From NCBI GenBank assembly GCA_949288725.1, contig CASELF010000075.1, positions 36,965 to 100,964 of the forward strand: a stretch of 64,000 bases of DNA. Reading direction: 5' to 3'. The notes below the pieces were generated by a model that worked only from the letters and a program-made list of their open reading frames with translations, was not told the origin of the DNA and did no database searches. Below, piece after piece: positions 35,301 to 43,711 of the stretch. The position numbers and the translations under genes are program-made. The stretch comes from an uncultured bacterium (GTDB lineage Bacteria > Cyanobacteriota > Vampirovibrionia > Gastranaerophilales > Gastranaerophilaceae). Position 1 is the first letter of the stretch; each line of letters starts with the position of its first letter.

Positions 35301-36033
35301 TTTCTACGTATAAATTATTTGAAACTTCAGTATTTTCATTGTATTCATCTGAAATGTGTTCTGCAATATATCCCAATGGGTTAAAGCCACCTAAGCCCAT
35401 AGATACTTTATCCCAGAATGCTGCTTTTTCTTTATTTGCTGCTTTCTCTTTGTTAAATTGTTCAGTTATGGCTTTTAAACTTGTACCTTTTGCTTTTAGT
35501 GCTTTATCTACTGCAAGTGCAATATTGCCTGTTGTCATTGCTTTAAAGCCCATTGCTCTTGTGTCAAAATCGGAATTTTGTAATAGTCTTAGTGCTACAG
35601 TTGCGGCTTTATTCGGACTAACTAAATTTCTGCTCGCAAGTTCGGCAAAGATAAGGTCATTTTGAGTTTGTGAAAATCCTTTCTTTTTCATAAAAGATTC
35701 TAAATTTCCGTAGCCTTTATTTTTACCTGTAGTTTGAAGTAATTTATTCAATTGTGCTAAAACTTTTGGATCTTTAATTTGTTTTACGGCATCTTGAATT
35801 GAGGCAAAATCGCCTTCTAAAATTTGTAGTGCGGCTTGTTCTGCTCTCAATTTTGCTGCTTCTTCAGGGGTGTATGCACCTTGTGCTATCATCATTTCGT
35901 TAAATTTGCGAATTTCTTTGTGATCTTTTGATACACCTAAGAAGGTATCGCATTCGTCATATAAAATCGCTTGGAGGTAACTTTGTCCTTCGATTTGTGG
36001 TTTAATGCCTTTTTTCTGGCAATATGCTTTCAA
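29308..36033 (-). CDS. Giant calpain-like multidomain protein, main reading frame
   Basis: This 2241-codon frame is probably the downstream part of a larger gene (see 36048-37670 and the A-tract entries). Its TTG start has no ribosome site and the frame is open upstream to the slippery site near 36081. Helical repeats occupy the first 500 residues; a glycine/alanine-rich hydrophobic segment lies at 542-582; three repeats of about 45 residues (LGQLK.ADG..., IKNNP) at about 768-900; a complete calpain domain follows with Cys1403 (GGLGDCWLVS), His1593 (SRHAYAI) and Asn1611 (ITNPWH); then a Glu/Gln/Ala coiled coil near 1795-1845 and a polar end. No signal peptide. Hydrophobic segment plus protease resembles polymorphic toxin or effector plans, but this is inference. 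Confidence 0.85.
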   Translation of the reverse strand: MKAYCQKKGIKPQIEGQSYLQAILYDECDTFLGVSKDHKEIRKFNEMMIAQGAYTPEEAAKLRAEQAALQILEGDFASIQDAVKQIKDPKVLAQLNKLLQTTGKNKGYGNLESFMKKKGFSQTQNDLIFAELASRNLVSPNKAATVALRLLQNSDFDTRAMGFKAMTTGNIALAVDKALKAKGTSLKAITEQFNKEKAANKEKAAFWDKVSMGLGGFNPLGYIAEHISDEYNENTEVSNNLYVENKTPIKLTQAQQDAYKMTVQTFEEQLNQMKKDYQEALDSQGVVSGALNAFCSVYNIGTTRDDIEARIKHDEETLKLLKLAANGKLAKVENGKTIPVTFEAVFKERASEFITANGGSISAIKNKNNPKEVTEFSVEKVEKVAKKAQTIVAMDYAKDNIAICWNELNKGLNSKNNKELSVAIYDTMEKISQMSGKAMSLDAFGYKLANGVIVDSAGKPVSADKLNQIAKQLKQGLSDISSSLLGTSIPANASDSDIEDLLNDAYENKMEAFKQEYREAFGQQATDEMIENYMKTINYSKMAVNFGLLIGAAIAAPFTGGGSLAVFAATAGVSFGMNALEKSTDADGYTNSEWTSDAEQALWDGALTAIGFKVGQMADMAATGGQGFLQAAKESNKWIAKLVQNLPPEKLAKVEQTMAKLSQLTNAKAAKISQKMMDKNNALLTKYLPNAKPETIKEAAICLSRIEATVGEVSSDIIQSAIQVACQDGEFNTDTFMQGLIMSVIGNAAGHTFSAIGDIKQVSTKAKIDALGQLKGADGKNIFSPEEINDLVKNNPGFQNITKEQLKSLQDKVNILGQLKDANGNLLYTPTEINKFIKNNPQIMDYTLEQIKELNNKINHLSTLKAPNGQDLFTAEILKHILNNNCDNLTNIPTETLKILVQKKYPDYGLISLLGKIKSTDDIKVIDKLISIENKANCEFELADLEDILDSKHYSKLNDFGAFVDEIINLDHTKGQLTANTNIANNIISILHNIQTETQKQAFDKLKVLVDNEIVTYSHVAERVKTITTEQDLTTLEKLLEKAQKTYDTDKLKKNLEEIEKIYRNQSANITNLSKEDMELSKEILNLLANNDKVKLSRIANNLMPAKKLTFNDLDKNLIIKYATSGDIEKLEFALSTKKEFYLQNTPLRRYINKTGNIPYDAAELQKIKTNSSLQENAFELILKTSEDNRFEASAFQDIIDNIKTQQDLDNLQKLLDMEVNGKPLDGYAIIENLKSKNIDADIIARQNPAKGITYTTEDVKNLVNEYGISSSNAYGLLRLRSANAKRYNKIVNSGLLDLIKQGKIDESILKNIDENTFLSNRTLKDIRKIANGESLITTLQNPSELSNISKYVENGDVCELNGKLYVNDNGKAVEIKLSRQKFEELFPPLSRVSFEQGGLGDCWLVSTLDNLMDIAGGRVALYKLFEQQGDDILIKFPGVNNAIKFPNGKALKTPTSKQLASPAQIAKGRSNAEDTAEGILILEQAFAVHRFKEGARAYDVNSPITDISQFTDIDKLMKRIKGGWQEEALNEIFGTRITIDHYGTDLANRQTMKDLIKQYANDDQVLLYCATRSEDSQVEQLLSDKYDIYSRHAYAIKGYDEQTGMVYITNPWHTSVVTEVPLYELTKYLDDCSFAKLNGTPAKTTFSPTPTNVSAPIKGASSNTSGNRALDKAIESSKTLKINDLEKIRKYAKLIKSKTPEQVEDVFESLAFRIKNHEIPSSEMFNQVINDVATKSGIDAGILAKDVRNLMKNIDGWDKLLDPLKRSENINANNPRLAKDLDKFKTKYDLQTEARKVELETENKIKAQKEAELKAQQEAELKVQQEAALKAKEEAEIRAQQEIQQNKEIIENYKDKYPEVINEENFRDNTTPAKLINLMERYNLEMDYNNFNSQEIYREISQARITNDADMDIAFNMIKQRFHSDIIATEAHIKTMNAKYHFTSKESILQADNIIETLKAKHASGEAISEDDVENMIASLDDLDYRDTERIKQMIMDDATIKEGINPYWQIYENPEFNHYTKENLDDAVKIITYLKDEIKNGNQPTLDLVRHYINHLDAIKNANGRFISSETLWALKDIIKQDADLAPICKDFVDDIIQSGSPVKNSTVKNAQATSNEIQASSAANATSSTAETSHGLFSRIKKFTKSIFGKSEKSTITSTKAQDEVTNKVQNETPIPKTTQTTKSIISKSEKNLLTSKNVSDKMSAISNITDISGNSKFSQAELKKIQHMLLMYEQLGH

Positions 36034-36047
36034 TTCTTTTTCTATGG

Positions 36048-37670
36048 CTATTCTATCTTCTGGTGTATCAATTGCTTTTTTATTGCTTGTTTTAGATACT
36101 CAATATCTGTTCCTGCGTATTCTACGGCTTCTTGTACCAAATCTTTTACTGCTTTTGCTTTTTGTTTGCCTTGAATTGCATTATTTTCTGCCAGAATTCC
36201 GTCTAAATATTTTATTTCACTTGCCCACAAATCGCCTGATAAATAATCTTTTAAATCTTTAAATCTTGCACCAAAACTGCTGTGATTTTTTATAATGTTG
36301 TTTACTTTGTCATAAACTTTTTTTGCATTTGCTTTATCGACAGTTTTATTACCTGTACTTTTCGGGGTTTTGATTAAGCTTATGCCTTCTTTTGTTTCTT
36401 CGACATCTGTTCCTAATCCGTCACAACCATCTATAATTAATCTTGCTGCAAGACGTGCTTGAGCATTTATTGCGGCTTCGCCTGTAAGGGTCCCGTTTGA
36501 AATCCATTTTTGAACAATTTTTTCCATATCGTCAAATGATTTGTCATAGAATTTTGAACCACTCATTTCTTTTGACATAAATTTTTCGATTACGGAATAA
36601 TATTGATCTGCTTTATATCCTTGAGAGGATAGTAATCTTTCAACTTCTTTTAATTCTTCAGGATTGTCTATTTTATTAAGTGCTCTTTTGATTGCATCTT
36701 CGTCATTGAATCCTTTTGTTGCTTTTATTAATTCAGCGGTTATTTGTTTTGCTGATTCTTTTTGAAGTTTTGTATTTTCTGCCGCTTTTTGTTTTTTTGC
36801 TACTTCTTGTTTTCTTTGGGCTTCTTTTTCTGCTATTCTTTCATGTACATCTGCAGCAACCGGTGCTTTTATTCGTTTGCCTATCAATTCTCCGTCTTTT
36901 ACGTTAGGATTGGCTTCTTTAAGTTGTTTGATACGTTTTTCTAATTCTCTTTTGGTTGGGTTTGGTACTCCCTCATTCCTAAATAAACCTCTTGCTAAAT
37001 CTTCGTATGTCTTGTGTATTTTTTCTGTAAAGATTATAGTTTTTCTTTCTGAGGCTTCTTTATTTACTCGCTCAATTTCGTCGGCTACCTTTTTGTATGC
37101 AGATTTTGCTTCTTCTGCTGTTTGTCTGCCGTGTAGTCGTTTATCATCAGCGTCCAATTCTCCGGGTACAACAACTTCATCGCCTGCCCAGCCTCTTATT
37201 TTCCCATTATTTGCTTGGAGGACTTTTGATTTTGTTGTACCAAATCTTTTTGCTAAAAGGTCAACGCTTTCTCCGTTTTGTAATATTACTTTTGTGTTGC
37301 CTTTTCCGTCATATTCTACTGTGTATTCTCTTCCATTAACAACTTTTTTCTGGGTTATTTTATAGTTTTCTTTATTGTATTCTGTTTCGGTTCTTCCGTT
37401 TGGTGTTGTTATAACTTCTTTAGTACCGTTTTCAGTGTAGGTCCTTTCTATTGTTGTTGAACCTTCTGTTATTACTTCTTTTGTTACGGTTTCGTTATCA
37501 CCATTTTTTACTATTGTTTGAACTGTCTTTTTATTTGGATTAAGTGCATCTGTTGTGGTCGCTGTTATTGTCCCATCTTCGTTTGTTTCATAGTCGGTTA
37601 CTTTTTGTTTTTCGCTATCACCTTCATTTATTACTTGGGATTTTTTCTGCGGTCTGCCCGTCTTGTTCAT
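36048..37670 (-). CDS. LysM-like/helical-repeat part of the giant gene, middle frame
   Basis: This 540-codon frame joins the 2241-codon frame by a single -1 shift at the A-tract near 36078. It begins with Thr/Glu-rich beta repeats (for example TERTYTENG-type, EVITTPNGRTE). A LysM-like module follows at about 127-172 (LLAKRFGTTKSKVLQANNG..DEVVVPGEL) and a second at about 213-267 ending GKRIKAP. Helical repeats come next, with annexin-like GTDxE motifs (GCDGLGTDVEE and EYAGTDIEYLKQAIKK). The annexin similarity is tentative. The ATG at 37670 has no ribosome site and lies within the upstream frame, so it is probably not the true start. Confidence 0.75.
   Translation of the reverse strand: MNKTGRPQKKSQVINEGDSEKQKVTDYETNEDGTITATTTDALNPNKKTVQTIVKNGDNETVTKEVITEGSTTIERTYTENGTKEVITTPNGRTETEYNKENYKITQKKVVNGREYTVEYDGKGNTKVILQNGESVDLLAKRFGTTKSKVLQANNGKIRGWAGDEVVVPGELDADDKRLHGRQTAEEAKSAYKKVADEIERVNKEASERKTIIFTEKIHKTYEDLARGLFRNEGVPNPTKRELEKRIKQLKEANPNVKDGELIGKRIKAPVAADVHERIAEKEAQRKQEVAKKQKAAENTKLQKESAKQITAELIKATKGFNDEDAIKRALNKIDNPEELKEVERLLSSQGYKADQYYSVIEKFMSKEMSGSKFYDKSFDDMEKIVQKWISNGTLTGEAAINAQARLAARLIIDGCDGLGTDVEETKEGISLIKTPKSTGNKTVDKANAKKVYDKVNNIIKNHSSFGARFKDLKDYLSGDLWASEIKYLDGILAENNAIQGKQKAKAVKDLVQEAVEYAGTDIEYLKQAIKKQLIHQKIE
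36075..36081 (-). other. Slippery heptamer A AAA AAG (-1 frame change)
   Basis: On the minus strand the zero frame reads ATA AAA AAG CAA, which is the dnaX-type slippery heptamer. A -1 shift joins the 540-codon frame to the 2241-codon frame; without it translation ends nine codons later at 36048-36050. I see no strong downstream hairpin or upstream Shine-Dalgarno-like stimulator. Confidence 0.55.
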
Positions 37671-37905
37671 ACTCTGTTATGGTTTCATCTTTGTTTGAGT
37701 TTTTAGTTATTTTTCTTTCAAGTTTGTTATCCGGGGTATATTCTTCTGTAATTTGATTGCCATTTTCATCTGTTGAAATGTGTGAATATGATTTGTCATC
37801 ATTGATTAAATCGCAGGTGCCGTCTTTGTAGCTCACTTGAACAATTTTCTTTCCGTCTTGTTCAATAACTTTTACTTCATTAACTTCTTTTGTGTCATTT
37901 ATCAT
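37624..37905 (-). CDS. N-terminal part of the giant gene, second frame
   Basis: This 93-codon frame (acidic, with DGKKIVQVSYKDG and ENGNQITEEYTPD repeats) continues upstream to the A8 tract without a stop and overlaps the next frame at the A6 tract 37641-37646. The ATG at 37905 has no ribosome site. A +1 change (one A fewer) at the A6 joins it to the 540-codon frame with sensible sequence (TAEK followed by SQVINEG). It is best read as a piece of one gene, not as an independent protein. Confidence 0.6.
   Translation of the reverse strand: MINDTKEVNEVKVIEQDGKKIVQVSYKDGTCDLINDDKSYSHISTDENGNQITEEYTPDNKLERKITKNSNKDETITEYEQDGQTAEKIPSNK
37641..37646 (-). other. A6 tract with +1 frame change
   Basis: On the minus strand the sequence reads GCAG, six A, TCCC. 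One base fewer would fuse the 93-codon frame with the 540-codon frame. Confidence 0.5.
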
Positions 37906-37937
37906 TTCGGCAAGAAATTTTAAGACTTCTTTTTGGT

Positions 37938-38030
37938 CTACGTCTTCAAGTCCTTTTTTTTCATTCCTGCATTTAGAGTGTTTAATTCTATTCCTGACGT
38001 TTTACCGAACTTATCAACGTCAAATGACAT
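37938..38030 (-). CDS. True 5' end of the giant gene, first frame
   Basis: A 30-codon frame opens at the ATG 38030, which has the only good ribosome site of this locus (AAAGGAT about 8 nt upstream). It encodes MSFDVDKFGKTSGIE, then ends at TAG 37938-37940. A -1 change inside an A8 tract (37954-37961) joins it with the next frame, where GLEDVDQKEVLKFLAEM continues. This is the likely translation start of the composite gene that runs to 29308. Confidence 0.55.
   Translation of the reverse strand: MSFDVDKFGKTSGIELNTLNAGMKKKDLKT
37954..37961 (-). other. A8 tract with -1 frame change
   Basis: On the minus strand ATG is followed by eight A and GGACTT. Nine A, or a -1 shift, would continue the frame into the 93-codon segment. 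Runs of this length can slip in replication, in transcription or in translation. Confidence 0.5.
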
Positions 38031-38269
38031 TTCCAATCCTTTACTTTCTATAAAATTGCTATACATGTGTTTTTACGGAGTTGGGGCTTTGAATCTTTAA
38101 TTTTGATATATACTTTTTGTTACATTCCGTAATGTTTTTGAGCAGAATGAATAATGTAAAAATTTATCTTATGCAATAATTAATTTTTCCTTAACTTTTG
38201 GTGGAAAATTTGAAATTCGTTATATAAATAAAGATGTTAGGTAATACAGTTCTTAAGAAGTTGAAGGAA

Positions 38270-38298
38270 TTGTCAAGTATAGATTCAAAACTTATATA
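38270..38298 (+). promoter_or_regulatory. Promoter of groES-groEL
   Basis: TTGTCA at 38270-38275 and TATATA at 38293-38298 are 17 nt apart. The transcript would begin around 38305, just before the AAGGAGAGG ribosome site. No CIRCE element is seen; the region 38031-38269 contains no gene, only AT-rich sequence with a short TTCTTAAGAA palindrome. Confidence 0.6.
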
Positions 38299-38321
38299 GA
38301 ATAAAGAAAAGGAGAGGAATC

Positions 38322-38606
38322 ATGATTAAACCATTAGGTGACAGAATTGTAATTAAGATTATCGAAGAAACAGAACAAACATCAGGCGGTATTTTTATTC
38401 CGGATAGCGCAAAAGAAAAACCACAAAGAGGTGAAGTTGTTGCTGTTGGACTTGGCAAATTGAATGACAAGGGCGAAAGAGAGCCTATGGATGTTAAAGT
38501 TGGTGATGTTATCCTTTATGCAAAATATTCAGGCACCGATGTAAAATTTGATGGTGTTGAATACAAAATCCTTTCAATAAAAGATGCTTTGGCAATTATT
38601 GAATAA
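38322..38606 (+). CDS. groES: Co-chaperonin GroES
   Basis: The 94-residue GroES forms the heptameric lid of the GroEL folding chamber. It shows the family features: a start [12 protein letters not shown], the mobile loop with [20 protein letters not shown], and GEVVAVGLG. The AAGGAG ribosome site is 8 nt before the ATG. groEL follows after 85 nt, the usual operon order. Confidence 0.98.
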   Translation: MIKPLGDRIVIKIIEETEQTSGGIFIPDSAKEKPQRGEVVAVGLGKLNDKGEREPMDVKVGDVILYAKYSGTDVKFDGVEYKILSIKDALAIIE

Positions 38607-38664
38607 GGATAAAATATAATTCTTTGCGAGTTGTGAAAATATACAAATAAAATTCGCAAAATAA

Positions 38665-40341
<1,677 letters not shown>

Positions 40342-40375
40342 TCATATCAAACATTCATTCGTGATATAGATATAA

Positions 40376-40411
40376 AAAAGGGGCGGAAACTGAAAGTTTC
40401 CGCCCCTTTTG
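40376..40411. terminator. Bidirectional terminator after groEL
   Basis: A 16-bp stem (AAAAGGGGCGGAAACT at 40376-40391 with 40395-40410) with a GAA loop, flanked by A and T runs, serves groEL and the convergent glycosyltransferase. Confidence 0.93.
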
Positions 40412-40412
40412 T

Positions 40413-41324
40413 TTATAAATCTTCTGTTATTTCTTTTATTTGGTTATATTTTTTAAATTTTTCTAATTGATTTATTTCATATCGTTGTTCAATAAAATTT
40501 AGCAAATTTCTTATATCAATCAGCAATTCTTTATTATTTCGATTTCTCTTATAATAATTCCAACTCCCGCTGCAAAATTTTTCAATAACTTTTAATTGTA
40601 TAGTTTCTGATTGTTGTTGGAATATATCACTTTCATAAAACATTTTTAAAGCAGTGAGATCGTTTTTTACCCCGTTTGAATTTGTAGTGACGGAATTTTT
40701 ACGGTTTTTTCTATACACATATAATGATTTATCTATAAAGCAATATTTAGGATTTTTAAATAAACAACTTAACGAAAATATTGTATCTTCTGCTGTTTTT
40801 ATACCAAGTGGAAATTCAAGATTATTTTTTACTAAAAAGTCTTTTTTGTAAATTTTATTGACACTATAAGTTTGAAATTTCCACAAATCTATTTCTGATG
40901 GATTTTGAACTGCTCTTTTTATATTTTTATTTACAATGCAGGGGATTTGTATGAAATTGTATAATTCACTTATTCCGAAAACTCCAATATCTGCTTGGGT
41001 TTTAGTGATTTTGTAATATGATAATTCACAAGTTTTTTTATTGTAATAGTCATCTGAATCCAAAAACATTATGTATTTGCCTGTGGATTTGGAAATCCCT
41101 AAATTTCTGGCACTGGATACTCCAGAATTTTCTTGTGTGATAATTTTTATCCTTGAATCTTTGTTTGCAAAATTATTTAAAATAGATTCAGAATTGTCTG
41201 TGGAACCGTCATTTATGCAAATAATTTCAATATCTTGAAAAGTTTGATTAACAAGGCTATTCAAACATTTTTTCAAGTATTTTTCAACGTTATAAACAGG
41301 CACTATTACTGAAATTTCAGGCAT
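40413..41324 (-). CDS. Family 2 glycosyltransferase
   Basis: The 303-residue protein is a GT-A fold glycosyltransferase that would move a nucleotide-linked sugar to a glycan. It begins with the classical SVIVPVYNVEKYL, then INDGSTDNS, and the metal-binding DSD in FLDSDDYY (residues 89-91). The C-terminal part (AEDTIFSLSCLF, YRKNRKNSVTT) is of the kind found in enzymes that add sugars to lipopolysaccharide or exopolysaccharide. No membrane segment is present. An AGAGGGA ribosome site precedes the ATG at 41324. It stands alone, away from a surface-polysaccharide cluster. Confidence 0.9.
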   Translation of the reverse strand: MPEISVIVPVYNVEKYLKKCLNSLVNQTFQDIEIICINDGSTDNSESILNNFANKDSRIKIITQENSGVSSARNLGISKSTGKYIMFLDSDDYYNKKTCELSYYKITKTQADIGVFGISELYNFIQIPCIVNKNIKRAVQNPSEIDLWKFQTYSVNKIYKKDFLVKNNLEFPLGIKTAEDTIFSLSCLFKNPKYCFIDKSLYVYRKNRKNSVTTNSNGVKNDLTALKMFYESDIFQQQSETIQLKVIEKFCSGSWNYYKRNRNNKELLIDIRNLLNFIEQRYEINQLEKFKKYNQIKEITEDL

Positions 41325-41385
41325 CTTTCCCTCTAAATATTTCAGAATATATATTGCAATACAATCAGTATAATGTCAACATACA

Positions 41386-41415
41386 AAAACGAACACCTGA
41401 CATGATGTTCGTTTT
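41386..41415 (-). terminator. Minus-strand terminator of the Gly/Met-rich gene
   Basis: AAAACGAACA (41386-41395) pairs with TGTTCGTTTT (41406-41415). On the minus strand it ends in a five-T run. Its AAAACGAAC arm is the same as in the terminator at 25323. Confidence 0.75.
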
Positions 41416-41416
41416 A

Positions 41417-41800
41417 TTAACAAAAGAAACCAAAACCTCCCATTCCAGGTGGTCGCATACCACCCATACCGCCAAACATGCCACCCATACCCATACCCAT
41501 ACCTCCCATGCCCATACCGCCATACATGCCGCCCATGCCCATTCCTGGCATACCTTGTCCTGAGGTAAGGCTATAACCGCCAAATAACCCGCCAAAGAAA
41601 CTGTTAATTCCCATAAGAACTTTGCCAAATCCGCTTATATGGCAATGATGTTGTGCTGGGGCAACAAAAAACACAGAATCAGCCATCATAGGCGTTCTTG
41701 CTGCTTTAAGTGAAGCGTTCATGTGATATCGGTTCCATATATTTGTACGTCCGTAGTGTACTGAACCTGACATTCCATAGTAGTTCGTTGAGTTGACCAT
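41417..41800 (-). CDS. Gly/Met-rich protein of unknown function
   Basis: The 127-residue protein has an N-terminal part with Tyr, His and Asn (YYGMSGSVHYGRTNIWNRYH), an AQHHCH motif with a hydrophobic helix (GKVLMGINSFFGGLFGG), and a C-terminal tail of about 45 residues made nearly entirely of GMGM/GGM repeats ending FGFFC. An AAAAGGAC ribosome site precedes the ATG and a terminator follows the stop at once. Low-complexity Gly-Met tails occur in GroEL and some metal-binding proteins; no family is recognised. A metal-related or aggregation-prone role is only inference. Confidence 0.7.
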   Translation of the reverse strand: MVNSTNYYGMSGSVHYGRTNIWNRYHMNASLKAARTPMMADSVFFVAPAQHHCHISGFGKVLMGINSFFGGLFGGYSLTSGQGMPGMGMGGMYGGMGMGGMGMGMGGMFGGMGGMRPPGMGGFGFFC

Positions 41801-41885
41801 AGTTAGTCCTTTTCATCCATCTAATATATATAAACCATATATTTTGTAAATATTGCCATGAAAAGTATGGATTGTTAAGGATTCG

Positions 41886-42536
41886 TTACATATTAGCGGT
41901 TTTCTTTTTAAGAATTTCAACTTCAGCTTTTAATTTGCTGATTTCACATGAAATAGGGTCAGGAATTCTATTGTGCATAAGAACACCATTTTTATCTGTT
42001 ACCATACGATGTACGACTCTTCCGGGAACGCCGACAACGGTTGAATTTTCGGGAACATCGTCAATAACGACAGAACCTGCGCCAACTCTAACATAATCAC
42101 CTATATTAATGTTTCCTAAAACTTTGGCTCCAGCTCCAAGAATTACGCTATTACCTATAGTGGGGTGTCTTTTGCCTGATTCTTTACCGGTACCGCCAAG
42201 AGTGACTTGCTGATATATTAGAACATCATCTCCGATGATTGTAGTTTCTCCAATAACAATACCTTCACCGTGGTCAATAAAACATCTTCTTCCAATAATT
42301 GCTCCAGGGTGAATTTCAATACCTGTTATTATTCTTGTTATATATGAAATAACCCTTGGTATAAGCGGGATATGCCACTTGTAAAGTCTATGAGCAAGCC
42401 GATGAGCGATAAGTGCGTGTAACCCGGGGTAGCATAAAATTACTTCCAAAAGATTTTTTGCAGCAGGGTCATTTTCATAAATAACTTTAATATCTTCTTT
42501 AACTTTGGTAATTCCTCTTTTTATAACGTTAAACAT
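41886..42536 (-). CDS. cysE: Serine O-acetyltransferase
   Basis: The enzyme acetylates serine with acetyl-CoA as the first step of cysteine synthesis. The 216-residue protein has the alpha-helical N-terminal part ([17 protein letters not shown]) and a left-handed parallel beta helix with hexapeptide repeats, including [25 protein letters not shown] and the LGGTGK loop. Active-site His-Asp are in FIDHGEG. The ATG at 42536 has a GGAAAGAG site; the longer frame to 42668 would run through a hairpin. No cysK lies beside it. Confidence 0.95.
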   Translation of the reverse strand: MFNVIKRGITKVKEDIKVIYENDPAAKNLLEVILCYPGLHALIAHRLAHRLYKWHIPLIPRVISYITRIITGIEIHPGAIIGRRCFIDHGEGIVIGETTIIGDDVLIYQQVTLGGTGKESGKRHPTIGNSVILGAGAKVLGNINIGDYVRVGAGSVVIDDVPENSTVVGVPGRVVHRMVTDKNGVLMHNRIPDPISCEISKLKAEVEILKKKTANM

Positions 42537-42617
42537 ATTTGCTCTTTCCGGTTTTATTGTTAAATAACTGATACAATATCTGCAACGATTATAGCAGAAA
42601 AAGGCAGAAATTATAGA

Positions 42618-42647
42618 GTCGGCTGCCGGATTTTTCCGGCAGCCGAC
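42618..42647 (-). repeat. GC-rich 12-bp perfect hairpin
   Basis: GTCGGCTGCCGG (42618-42629) pairs exactly with 42636-42647 across an ATTTTT loop. It lies 5 nt after the stop of the tail-fibre-assembly-like gene, without a T-run. Such GC content is unusual in this AT-rich window. A terminator or 3'-end role is inferred. Confidence 0.65.
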
Positions 42648-42651
42648 ATGA

Positions 42652-43035
42652 CTATTCAGATAAAGCATTTGTAAGTTCGTTAATTTTAGTTCTCAAGTTT
42701 TTGGCTTCATTGTTGTAGTAATCAAGCCAAGTTTGGTTTAGTTGCTCATCTTTTATAGAATTTTCGCAAATCGCTCGAATTCTTTTTTTATCAAGTTCAT
42801 CCATTTGTGATTTTAATTGAGATATTTCATTATTTATTTGGAGTTGTTTTGTTTGTTTTTCGTAATTGGGATTTTGAACGATTTTTCCATTTTGATAGAT
42901 GAATTTGTTAGGTTCATCAATGTAGTTTTGGAAAGTTATATCGTCAACTTCAATATTTTTGATTTCAGTATCCAAACGGCTAATTTCGCCACCGCCATTA
43001 ATTTTCCCGTTTTCAATAAATAAATATTTTGTCAT
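42652..43035 (-). CDS. Phage tail-fibre assembly-like protein
   Basis: The 127-residue protein resembles the small phage tail-fibre chaperone or DUF4376 kind: a start [12 protein letters not shown], a middle [14 protein letters not shown], a coiled-coil helix [19 protein letters not shown] and a last helix [13 protein letters not shown]. It begins 2 nt after the fibre-like gene, with an AAAGG site. Tail fibre genes are often followed by such an assembly gene, but no other phage gene lies nearby. The identification is moderate. Confidence 0.6.
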   Translation of the reverse strand: MTKYLFIENGKINGGGEISRLDTEIKNIEVDDITFQNYIDEPNKFIYQNGKIVQNPNYEKQTKQLQINNEISQLKSQMDELDKKRIRAICENSIKDEQLNQTWLDYYNNEAKNLRTKINELTNALSE

Positions 43036-43037
43036 GT

Positions 43038-43649
43038 TTACCTAACCTTTCTGTAAGCATATATTTCAAAGTTATAACTTGATGCACCTACGCTGCTTGC
43101 GCTGCTATTTATATTAATTTTTCTGCCGGTACCGACTATTACAGTGCAGGCATTATTGCCGTAGGCTACGCTACTGTGTCTTGAAATAGTTTTTATAACA
43201 GGCTTTTTATTAGTCATTTTGTCTGTGCTGACATAAAGATATGCAAGAGCGCCTGAAGTTGCAGCAGTTTCGGCGGTTATTGCTATCATAACTTCATATA
43301 GTTCGCTGTCTTTGGGTAATATATTGGATAAACTATATGACTGAGTTACACCTGTTGAAATACTTGTATTAACTGCACAAGCAGTGTATTTTTCTGTCCA
43401 ATTTCCATCTAAATCTTTTGCATACGCCATTCCGTTAAACATAGCTTCGCCTTCCTCGCTAAGATTTGACAAGTCAATGTTTAATTTTGAATCAATAGAT
43501 GCGCTGCATTCCTGTATTGTAGTATTTGCAGTATCGATACGGCTGTTTGTTGTCTGAATTTTATCAAGAATATCAATGAAGTTTGCATTAACTTCATCAG
43601 CCTTGGCTTTTGTTCCGGGAACAAAAGAATATGGTACTCCGTATGTCAT
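43038..43649 (-). CDS. Phage tail-fibre/tip-like protein
   Basis: The 203-residue protein has the start often seen in phage tail-fibre or tip proteins: a PYSFVPGTKAKADEVNANF segment, where a fixed virion-attachment strand precedes a fibre helix (QTTNSRIDTANTTIQ). A beta-rich, Ser/Thr-rich body follows and the end is YNFEIYAYRKVR. The ATG at 43649 has an AGAAAGGAAAT ribosome site. It is driven by its own good promoter. No capsid, terminase or integrase gene is in the window, so it is either a domesticated fibre or a remnant. Confidence 0.65.
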   Translation of the reverse strand: MTYGVPYSFVPGTKAKADEVNANFIDILDKIQTTNSRIDTANTTIQECSASIDSKLNIDLSNLSEEGEAMFNGMAYAKDLDGNWTEKYTACAVNTSISTGVTQSYSLSNILPKDSELYEVMIAITAETAATSGALAYLYVSTDKMTNKKPVIKTISRHSSVAYGNNACTVIVGTGRKININSSASSVGASSYNFEIYAYRKVR

Positions 43650-43711
43650 AATTTCCTTTCTGACATATTTGAAGGCCAAAAACCTGGAACAGTAAACAAA
43701 TTAACAATATT

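Noticed and set aside
29308..38030. Simple pseudogene call for the giant locus
   Set aside because: All frames stay open for thousands of bases with intact catalytic residues, and only A-tract indels interrupt them, so decay is not the preferred reading without more data.
38031..38321. CIRCE or HrcA-type operator before groES
   Set aside because: The TTAGCACTC-N9-GAGTGCTAA element is absent; only a short TTCTTAAGAA palindrome is present.
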